DNA of 31,423 bases from Schoenoplectus triqueter (Eukaryota; Streptophyta; Magnoliopsida; Poales; Cyperaceae): positions 1 through 31,423 of the forward strand of contig CAXKVV010000143.1 of assembly GCA_964058805.1 (NCBI GenBank). The letters run 5' to 3'. Positions within the stretch are counted from its first letter, which is position 1; each line of letters opens with the position of its first letter. Both the position numbers and the translations under genes were made by a program. Under the pieces are notes generated by a model. It had not been told where the DNA came from. It did no database searches and saw nothing but the letters and a program-made list of their open reading frames with translations. Shown here one piece after another: positions 21,443-29,918 of this stretch.

Positions 21443-21838
21443 CTATGTTGCTATGTATAGTACGGATCATCTTCGTGTTATGAATTGGTTTCTTCATTTT
21501 CAAAGTTTAAATGGTCGATCCGAACCATATAAAATGATTTTCATATGAATATCTCAATATAGACTAAATTTTATATATTTTTATATTTATTTTACTATTT
21601 TTTAAGATAGTTAGAAAATCATTTGATTTAATTATTATGAGCCATTCAAAGGAGGTGATTTTTTAACTACCTTAAAAGATAGTACAAAAATTATAAAAAA
21701 TATAAAATTTGGTCTATGTTGAGATATTCATACGAAAATCATTTTGTACGGTTGGATTGATCATTTACACTTTGATAACGAAGAACCGATCCATAGCACG
21801 GGGGCGATCCGTGCTATGCATAACACCATAACCCAACT
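21441..21838. mobile_element. Palindromic (TA)n-inserted element, copy E (divergent)
   Basis: A distant family member. The arms run from GCTATGTTGCTATG to its inverse CATAACACCATAACCCA. The interior keeps the family layout (a GATCCGAACCATA-like block, then ATTTTCATATGAATATCTC and an A/T core). The terminal palindrome is different: the right end holds TAGCACGGGGGCGATCCGTGCTA. A TA tract follows at 21838-21862. Confidence 0.75.
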
Positions 21839-21862
21839 ATATATATATATATATATATATAT

Positions 21863-22248
21863 GCTAATGTGCTTTATAAAGCACAAAATATTTCATAATT
21901 CACGCTTATATCTCATGTTTCAAAATTTAAATGGATGATACAAATCATTAAATATGATCTTCATATTAAAATCTCTTTGGTGATCAAATTTTATATTTTT
22001 GGATTTTTTTTACTATTTTTTAAGGGCTACAAAATTCATTGATCTGACGTCTTCTGAACCATTCAATATCAACAATTTTCTATCCCTTTAAATAAATAGC
22101 AAAAAAATTCAAAAAATATAAAATTTGGTCACTAAGAAGATTTTGATATGAAGATAATATTTAATGGTTTGGATTGTCCATTTAAATTTTAAAACATGAG
22201 ATATAAGTGTGAAGTACGAAATATTTTATACTTTATAAAGTAAATTAA
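21863..22248. mobile_element. Palindromic (TA)n-inserted element, copy F (decayed)
   Basis: The left end has GTGCTTTATAAAGCAC, and the right end TACTTTATAAAGTA is its decayed inverse. This is an AT-shifted form of GTGCTTCGCGAAGCAC, still self-complementary. The core TCTTCATATTAAAATCTC is mirrored at about 22140-22160. Bordered by (TA)n on both sides, with (TG)n at about 22274-22290. Confidence 0.75.
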
Positions 22249-22254
22249 TATAAT

Positions 22255-22290
<36 letters not shown>

Positions 22291-22291
<1 letters not shown>

Positions 22292-22734
22292 TTATATAAG
22301 CAGAGCAAAGCTGGAACATCAATAATTAGAATTCAATACCTTAATTATTTCTATATTTTCGGTTCATATCCTTATTTAAATATGTACAATACAATGCCCA
22401 ATAAATATAAATAACACCGCTCTAAATTTAATCACTTATTTAAATATTTTGTTATGACCATATATAATATATAACTATATTACACAATCATCTCACTATA
22501 TAATTGGATTTAGACGTCTCCTAATCTAACAAATCTAACAGCGCGTCCGCTCTTCAGCTAAATATGGTTTGTCTTTTTCATGAAAAAAGTTTGAAGGTAT
22601 TAATTGTCTTTTTTAGTTTTTTTTGTTACTTAACATTTGTAGTTTGATTGATTTTATATGAAAATATAAGACGTTGAAAGTGTGAAGGAAGAAAATTAAT
22701 TTTCTGGGGGAGGTACAAAATGGTAAACTCGCTT
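22291..22734. other. AT-rich intergenic DNA, nothing recognised
   Basis: No supported gene or repeat after the end of the palindrome array. Confidence 0.45.
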
Positions 22735-22925
22735 CCTGAGGTAGATGGCCCACGGAGAAAGCATACCAGTGAAAAGAATCAGGAAAAGAGAAACGAAAAT
22801 GAGAAATGAAACATTTGGGGGAGGCTCCTAAGTCCTAACGGAAGAATGTATTTACAAGTACAATCATTGAAGTATTCCAAGTTTACAGAAAGTACAAAAC
22901 AAAGGACCACTTGACAACTACCTCA
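22735..22925. repeat. Diverged duplicate segment, copy 1
   Basis: Shares ordered blocks with 25230-25412: an AAATGAA-ACATTTGG-GGAGG block, then AAGTAT-CCAAGT followed by AAGTACAAA and GG-CCAC-TG. Similarity is patchy. It has no protein character and may be a remnant of a dispersed repeat. Confidence 0.45.
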
Positions 22926-23031
22926 TCTCTTGAATCTTGATTACTTATTTGGCTTACTAATTTTGGTCGTACTAACTAAGGTACAAGAGCTGTTCATTTT
23001 TCACTGACATTTATTGGAGAGTTTGAGAAGG

Positions 23032-23650
23032 ATAAATAAATATTTGCATATCATTATCATTTCTTTTTCGGTTGAGAGGTGGAGAAAAAAAAATAACACT
23101 CACTACTTAGTTTATATATATATAGTAAATATACGGTGAGCTTAAGCTTACGGGGGTTTTTTGTGAGTTTAACTAAAAAAATATATCAAATCATCTCCAA
23201 ATTTTATTTTATCATGCTCATTAAATTCTTTATATGAAAATCTTATGGGATACAAAAATTTATAGTGTTTTGAGTTTTTTAAGTCACCGTTTGTAATTTT
23301 TAAAAATAATGTTGAAAAATTGAATATATTATTATTTTTTTAGAACTCATTTTCAAAAATAAAAAAATCATAACTTAAAAATCTCAAAACACTCCAAATT
23401 TTTGCATCCCATAATATTTTTATATAAATAATTTAATGAGCATGATAAATTAAAATTTGAAGATAATTTGATATACTTTTTGAGTTAAGCTCATGAAAGA
23501 CTTCCGTGAGCTTAAACTCACGGTAACTTTACTCTCTCTCTCCCTCTATATATATATATATATAAACTAAGTAGTGAGTGTTATTTTTTTTCCTCCACCT
23601 CTCAACTGAAAAAAAAATAATAATGATATGCAAATATTTATTTATTTATT
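23032..23650. mobile_element. Foldback element, ~0.6-kb near-complete palindrome
   Basis: The left arm begins ATAAATAAATATTTGCATAT and the right arm ends with its inverse. Both contain AACACTCACTACTTAGTTTA, then a TA tract, then GGTGAGCTTAAGCTTACGG against CGTGAGCTTAAACTCACGG, then GCATGATAAA/TTTATCATGC. The arms meet near 23340. The TA tract of the right arm is longer and followed by (CT)n, the only large length difference. No open frame. It abuts the truncated end of the LINE remnant. Confidence 0.85.
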
Positions 23651-25060
23651 TTTCTTGTATATGGATTAATTGTCGAGTATAAAGGAATTTTTCAGAAATA
23701 AGTCTATCTCGTAAAAATTTTGTATGGTTAGGGGATATTAATGAAGTGATTTTTTGTAATCTATTGGATAAAATCTTTGATAGAATTCTTTGTATTCCAT
23801 GGATAAAACTAATTGGTTTGTAATCTTTGAGATATATAGCATCATTTTTCATAATAATATAATCAAGGAATTATTAAGTGGATGTAATGAGGAATTAGTT
23901 TGTAGAGTATAATTTAAGGTGTTATATATATCATTTTTCATTATTGGAGAGAAATGCTTATAGAATTTCCTTGGAAATCCATCTGGACCGGGGGATTTTC
24001 TTGAAGGCCATGATCTTAGAGGTGTGAATTATTGATCCGATCCGACGGGTTAATTCAACCTGACATAACCTGAAAATAAATGGGTCGAGTATGAGTTTGA
24101 TTTTTTTGATCCGAATCGGGTCGGGTCGGGTTCGGATCAACCCGGCCCAATCCGAAGAATTATATTTTTTGAAATAATTTTATGATTTAGTACTAATTAA
24201 AGCTTAAATATACAATAATTAAGAATAATTATAAATTAAATAATATTTTATTATTTAAAATTATATAAAAATAATTAATAAATAATTAATTATTTTATAT
24301 GGGTCGGATCAGGTTGTACCGTAATCCGTCGGGTCGGATATGGGTCAAGATTTTTTGACCCGAATTTAATCGGGTCGGATTCGGATCGAGACAAAAATAA
24401 TAATAAAATAATATGACCCGACCCACCCATTGACACCCCTACATGCTATAGGATCATATATTTCTTGAATGGAAATAGGGTAGTTAAGAATGACATATCA
24501 ATTGTATTTTAAAATAATTATTGACTAGAGGATTCCATTAAAGAACAAAAGTAATTAAAGAAAGCTTGAGATTTGAATTTGTGATCTCTGATAGTATGGC
24601 CATTGATATTGAGGGATGGAATATGATTGTTTTTGTTTTCTTGTTGTTGCCCATGTACGGAAAAAACAGTATTTTTCTCTCTTTAGTTTCCATTTTTGCA
24701 TCTCTGTCTCCACAATTCATCTTAAAGTATAGAAAGAGTTTTAAATCTCTCTCTTACAATCTGTCTGATTTTCCTCTCTAGAGTAATTTGTCTAATTTCT
24801 TGTTGTTGATCTATCCATAACAGAAATTCGGAACATGTATTCAATTGAGATTTTATGTGACCAACTATCGATTTATACAAATAGCTAAAGATTCAAATTT
24901 AGTGTTTAATTCAGTTGGAGTGGATGCTGCAAAAGTAGAAGTCCAATTGGATTGAACTATTTCTTGCAATTGAGGAAATTGTAGATAGAATAATTCAAAA
25001 CGAAATAGATTTGTTCTTTGAAAATTTGTAGATCTGAGGATGTGTTTGATAGGGCACATT
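23646..25060 (-). mobile_element. L1-type LINE reverse transcriptase remnant
   Basis: Minus-strand fragments fit plant L1 ORF2 in order. Upstream are FRFELFYLQFPQLQEIVQ and STPTELNTKF (about 25030-24880), MNCGDRDAKMETKE (about 24720), and IPSLNINGHTIRD with FFNYFCSLM in a shifted frame (about 24650-24540). Next, after the inserted hAT element, comes KSPGPDGFP-like sequence with one frameshift (about 23990-23960). Last are LKDYKPISFIHGIQRILSK, SNRLQKITSLISPNHTKF and RLISEKFLYTRQLIH (about 23830-23660). The copy is cut off in the middle of the RT domain, has frameshifts and is dead. Confidence 0.85.
24017..24441. mobile_element. hAT-type MITE inserted in the LINE remnant
   Basis: Ends TAGAGGTGTGAAT at the left and the inverse of TAGGGGTGTCAAT at the right, each followed by GGGTCGG-rich repeats around an AT core shared with the copies at 13452 and 27338. 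Flanks CATGATCT (24009-24016) and CATGCTAT (24442-24449) agree at six of eight positions and fit a decayed 8-bp target duplication. Removing it rejoins the LINE reading across IQEIYD and the KSPGPDG segment. Confidence 0.85.
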
Positions 25061-25105
25061 GAATTGTATTTTTTTTTCTTAGAATATTTGATTATTTGAA
25101 TGGCG

Positions 25106-25178
25106 TTAATAAACGTCTTAGCATTTGATCACATAAAGAAAAAGACGTTACCCTTTCTTCCTTAATAAACGTCTTAGC
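25106..25178 (+). repeat. 17-bp direct repeat
   Basis: TTAATAAACGTCTTAGC occurs at 25106-25122 and 25162-25178, with 39 bp between. It lies just beyond the LINE remnant; origin unknown. Confidence 0.85.
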
Positions 25179-25229
25179 TTAATCCTAATCAGAAAAGAAA
25201 GTTTCCATAGACAATTCAGTGGTGGGGTA

Positions 25230-25412
25230 CCCAGGTAAAAAGCTCACCAAGAAGATAAACAGTTTGGACTTTGGAAGAACAAACAAAAAAATGAATCATT
25301 TGGTGGAGGTTGTAACTTATAATTATGGTGGGTCGCTGTACCTGTTCCCCTAATGAAATGAAGTATCTCAAGTACAAAATTGAAGTACAAAGTAACGGGC
25401 CACCTGGCTTCT
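25230..25412. repeat. Diverged duplicate segment, copy 2
   Basis: Partner of 22735-22925, sharing CATTTGG-GGAGG, AAGTAT-TCAAGTACAAA and GGGCCACCTGG-like blocks in the same order. Non-coding. Confidence 0.45.
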
Positions 25413-27329
25413 CTATTTTAAGGCTTCATTTTGTATTAATATTGGAGAAAATCTCAGATTGTAAATATATATATATTTCCAGGTAATTTTCTTTCTTTCA
25501 TTTTTTGGTACGGATATGAAGATATTTTTTACTTGAATAAAATCGTTGTTTAAAATAATATATAAAATTTTCGATATAAAAATGAACATCAGAACCATTA
25601 TTCAACTTTAAATATTCGTAATAAAGAATTATATATTTGAATTTTGAACCTACATTCTTATACAAAGCTTTGCACTAAGTTGAAAGTCGGTTCTCAATTA
25701 GTATAATATTTTTGTTTCAAAAAAGCCAACTCATTGAAAAACATATCAGAATTTGAACTATAAATTGTTAATTCGGAGGGTAGTTTAAATATTCGGAGGT
25801 ACTAACTTGTGACATTTTTCATACATTGCGTAACCAAATTGTCATCTCCTTAGTTAAACAACAGCTAGTAGACCGAATTTAAATTTACAAGTTGAATTGA
25901 AGGAATAATAATTTGGAAATAATGACACTATGGCGGGTAAATGTTTTACTTTAGAATAAATAAAAGATATATTTGGCATATTACAAGGTACCGATACATG
26001 TAACAAAGCGGTGATATTAAAAAAGAAATGTATATATTTCTTACGATAATATTATTCGATGATCTCAATGTTAATAATATAAAAAGTGAGTCTTAATGTG
26101 TAAATTTTCTATGCAATAAGATATATCCTGAAGTTTATTAGATCAATATTTAATTTTAAAAAAAAGTTCTCTATACTATAAGATGCAGCAAATTCACTGT
26201 ATTTAATTATATTTCATAATTTAACATCCAAATTTCAAATCTGAACCCATTATTCTTGCTTATATATATTCATGAGAGGTATATGTTTGTAGATTTTCAT
26301 GAATTTCTGATGTTCTCATTTTAGATCAAGGTTCTTAAAAGCGAAGGAATCTAGTTAATGATTGATTAGTTTTTAATATATTTACTTGTAGAACAATTGA
26401 TGAATTTCAAAAATCATAAACATCATATAACACACACACAAAAAAACCTGTAACATGGAACCTTCTCATGACATAAACATATAAAATTTGTTCCTACCAA
26501 GTATTTCTTTGAATGGGGTCAAGTAGAAAGTTAAATATAAATAATCAAATAATCATAAAAAAAATATGGATTGAGTATGGAGGTAAATATTCAATATGTT
26601 AGTCATATATATTTTTGTTCAAAAATATATATGCATTCCTCCAAAATCAAATCAAAAGTACACCATGTATGTATTTATGTAATCAGATAGTTCTATTGTC
26701 TCAATATAGCAAACATCCTTGATTTAAGAATTGTCAGAATAAAATTAGTTCAGAATGTCAAAACTTAGATAAATTAAGTTCCACAGTTGGAAATTGCAAT
26801 GTATATAAAATTATAACCGTTGATAATGAAGGATTTGCAATACCATTAATTAACTAATCCTATCTCGACTCTTGAAAGTGATATTAGTATATATACATAC
26901 ATATATAAACGTTGTTTTTTTTACCAACATAGCCGTACGGACACCGTGCTACGGAGAGAAAATGACGGACACGTCAGGTACACATGGAAGAAAATAAGAA
27001 CAATTATAATCTATAGAAAGAACGGTATTAACCAACATCATTTTTATTTTTTAGATGATATCCGGACTCATAATTTGGGCTGAAGCTTCCATTTCTAAAT
27101 TTTAATAAATAGAATGAGATGATCTTGGTGCAGCTCTATCTGGTACTCGTTTTAAATGACCCAAGTAGATACTTGAATTCCTTTATTTTTTTTCAAATAT
27201 AATACTAACAACCAATTAACTAATCCATATAATTAAAAATAAATCTGCAAGTGAAGTTTGCGTACGTCTTCCTCCGTTTTGTCCAAATCATATTTTCCAG
27301 AAAAGATTAACAAACTGACATTCTAGAGG
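25413..27329. other. Long AT-rich intergenic stretch, nothing recognised
   Basis: Nearly 2 kb with no supported coding frame on either strand, no RNA gene and no clear inverted repeat. A short GC-richer island near 26930-26990 (CCGTACGGACACCGTGCTACGG) is probably a remnant of a repeat end but cannot be assigned. Confidence 0.5.
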
Positions 27330-27337
27330 GCTTATAT

Positions 27338-27991
27338 TAGAAGTGTTAATAGGTCGGTTCGGTTGTTTGATGATTGTAATCAAATAGGGACAAATTCATA
27401 TATAGACAAGTCTAGGCTAGTGTCCAGACTTGAATTTTGAAATTAAGTATTATAGTATGATTTTTTTATTCGAACTCATTAAATAAGCTAATACATTAAA
27501 TTGTAGTGTCTGAACTTGATTAAAAAAATTGAGCTACTCGTGAATTTGGGCTAGAAATATGCCTAGCCTTAATTAAAAGCTGGATCGCCGTCACATCATT
27601 TTATTATTTTTTCATCCGAACTAGATCAGAACTTGACTCGTTTAAATTCGAATAAAAAAATATAGACCTATATCTGACCCAATCGGGTCACGGATTGTCC
27701 TAGTCCAACCCGATCTATGTAAAATAATTAATTAATTAATAATTATTTTTACATAATTTTAAGTAATTAAATATTGATTAACTTATAATTAATCTTAATT
27801 AGTCTATAATAGTATATATTTAATTATAATTAGTACTAAATTATAAAATGACTTCAAAAAATATAATTAATCGGGTCAGAACAAATTGACCTAAACTTGA
27901 CCAGACCCGATTCGGATAAAAAAAAAATAAACCCATATTTGACACATTAATCATCAAGTCATGTCGGATCGGATCTATAATTGACAACCTA
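27338..27991. mobile_element. hAT-type element with perfect 8-bp target duplication, 654 bp
   Basis: Ends TAGAAGTGTTAATAGG and, inverted, TAGGTTGTCAATTATAG. It is flanked by an exact 8-bp repeat GCTTATAT at 27330-27337 and 27992-27999. The interior carries CAATCGGGTCA, AACCCGATC, CCAGACCCGATTCGG and an AT core that is an inverted relative of the copies at 13452 and 24017. No transposase frame. Confidence 0.85.
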
Positions 27992-27992
27992 G

Positions 27993-27995
<3 letters not shown>

Positions 27996-28024
<29 letters not shown>
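27996..28024. repeat. (TA)n microsatellite
   Basis: About 14 uninterrupted TA units directly after the hAT element. They may partly derive from its target duplication GCTTATAT. Confidence 0.85.
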
Positions 28025-28026
<2 letters not shown>

Positions 28027-28661
28027 GTCAATAATTCAGGCTTCTTTCACTTATATTATATGAAATCTTTTTAAATTATGCAATTTTAACTTTATATCAC
28101 TTTAATTATATACACACTCAAAATTGAAAGAAAAAAAGAAGAACGAACTCATTTCAACGGCTGTCAAAGGATGCAGAAAATTATCAAATTTCCATTTAAT
28201 TACTAGATTTTAATGTTTATCAAAATAACCGCAATTCTGACAGTTCTTGTGAGTACTTAGCATAAAGTTATTTATAACCCTTTAAATAAATAAACGCAAA
28301 TCAGTGCATTTTTTGTGAGCACTCTTTTTTCTCCCATTAAGTGCAGTTTTTATTATTTTAATTTTGTTTACAAAACTTAAGCCCTCATCTCCCGTAGTAT
28401 CATAGAGAAACAAAATATCATCGTATTTGTATTGGAGTTGTGGTACTATTTGTTATTCATTTTAACTGGCACTGATCCACTTCTGTAAATATGCATTTCA
28501 TGATCCAACCATAGATTTTTTTTCCCGGTAGAGGCGAATAGAGCGAGGTGGAATTATATAGTATATAAATTAAGGGTTAGTTTGTCTGTAATAATAAAAA
28601 TAGAAATAATATTACTATCTCGACGAATTAATTTACTAAATGAATCTTAGATTAAATAGAA
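28025..28661. other. AT-rich intergenic DNA, nothing recognised
   Basis: No gene or repeat that I can support. Confidence 0.45.
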
Positions 28662-28712
28662 GAGTGCTAATTCAGTATACTAAACTATAAGTGGTATACC
28701 ATTTTAGCACTC
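28662..28712. repeat. Short hairpin
   Basis: GAGTGCTAATTCAGTATAC and GTATACCATTTTAGCACTC form an inverted repeat with three mismatches and a 13-base loop. It may be the tip of an unidentified MITE. Confidence 0.55.
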
Positions 28713-28848
28713 GTCGGATAGTGATTATTGTTTGATTATGTTGTATTATATTATTATATTAGAATTATGATTTATTATTATTATATTATTATTTTAATTA
28801 TTATTTATCATTTTAATTATTATTTATTATATTATATTATTATATCAG

Positions 28849-29061
28849 ATGACTTAGAATCAAACCCGGTCCGGACCCAAATGACCCGTATCCCGAAAAA
28901 AACCCAACAATGTTCGGTTCAAAACCCGACCCGACCCGGATCAGATTGACTCGAACTCGATCCGTAACCCGTACATTTTTTTAATCAAACTTACCCGACC
29001 TAACCTGACCCATCCGAATCCGACCCCGACCCCGATCAGACCCGTCTAATTGCCACCTCTA
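28849..29061 (-). mobile_element. GGGTCGG-rich hAT-type end, partial element
   Basis: The minus strand begins TAGAGGTGGCAATTAGACGG and continues with repeated GGGTCGG, GGATTCGGATGGG and CGGGTCGGGTTT motifs. This is the same end type as the other hAT elements but in another subfamily. It is joined to AT-rich sequence at 28728-28848. No matching second end or target duplication found. The plus-strand open frame at 28728-28949 is an artefact of this repeat. Confidence 0.55.
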
Positions 29062-29140
29062 ATTTTATAGTATATATTTATGGTGACTATTATTATTAGG
29101 ACTACTTTTAGTTTTATTATTATTATTAGCATATTATCAA

Positions 29141-29178
<38 letters not shown>
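29141..29178 (+). repeat. (ATT)n microsatellite
   Basis: About 12 ATT units, with shorter interrupted ATT runs on both sides. Confidence 0.9.
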
Positions 29179-29181
<3 letters not shown>

Positions 29182-29359
29182 TATCATTATTGTTATCATA
29201 TTACTTACCCATTTTCAAGGGCGGGTTGATTAGGGTAGGGTTTTATTCTGTGTTGTTTTGAGCTAATTTCAGTTCTATACAGAATCTTTTAGTGGTATGA
29301 AACATCTTTGTAATGATGAGGTGGTGGTAATTTCGCGACTCTGGGATGAGGATCTAATT

Positions 29360-29441
29360 GATGATTGAGTTATCTTTTGGGACTAATTTCTTTTATCATT
29401 GATGATTGAGTTATCTTTTGGGACTAATTTCTTTTATCATT
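29360..29441 (+). repeat. Perfect 41-bp tandem duplication
   Basis: The unit starting GATGATTGAGTTATCTTTTG is present twice without mismatch (29360-29400 and 29401-29441). It is followed 17 bp later by a long T run (about 29459-29476). Probably a recent replication-slippage event in intergenic DNA. Confidence 0.9.
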
Positions 29442-29918
29442 GTTATAGAAAAATGGTTTTTTTTTTTTTTTTTTTTGCAAAACTATGTTTTGCTTTAGGA
29501 AGACGCGACCGTTTCTTTTGTAATTATTAATGCGGCCTGTTTTTTAGTTTTATAGCTGCTTAGATATTATGTAGCTTACCTGAATGTTATTATTTGATTT
29601 TTCTCTTGTCATGTAATGCCTTTGAAAAACGGTGACGTATTATGTCACTATTTAAAAAAACAACAACAATTAGATTAGGTAAATCCACTACCATTTGAAT
29701 GGAATATCATGTGCTCAAATTTGATTCCTGATGCATTGACATGCAATTTCCAAACACTCTCAAAGAGTACGAAGAAACATAAAAACAATCTCGTTACTCG
29801 CATTTTCATGTCTAGTAGGAGAAATCCCCCAAAACAAGTTTTCGCTAAGCACCAGACAGAAATTTACAACTAGTACAAGGGGAAAATAGAAATTTTTTTT
29901 TTTCAAATAAATTTGCTT
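29442..29918. other. Region downstream of the F-box/LRR gene
   Basis: Holds a T tract and otherwise plain sequence. It should contain the 3' UTR of the minus-strand F-box/LRR gene, but no canonical AATAAA was seen on that strand. Confidence 0.4.

Larger units (their letters stand above)
20169..22290. repeat. Array of five palindromic elements joined by simple repeats
   Basis: Copies B to F follow each other with only (TA)n, (GA)n or (TG)n between them, filling 2.1 kb without other unique sequence. The simple-repeat joints are at about 20169-20214, 20590-20610, 21014-21027, 21399-21440, 21838-21862 and 22250-22290. Confidence 0.85.

Noticed and set aside
20169..22290. CRISPR-like regular repeat-spacer pattern
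   Set aside because: The units are about 400-bp palindromic transposon copies in plant nuclear DNA, not short repeats with unique spacers.
28728..28949. Plus-strand frame rich in Tyr/Ile
   Set aside because: Produced by ATT/TAT repeats running into a GGGTCGG-type hAT end.
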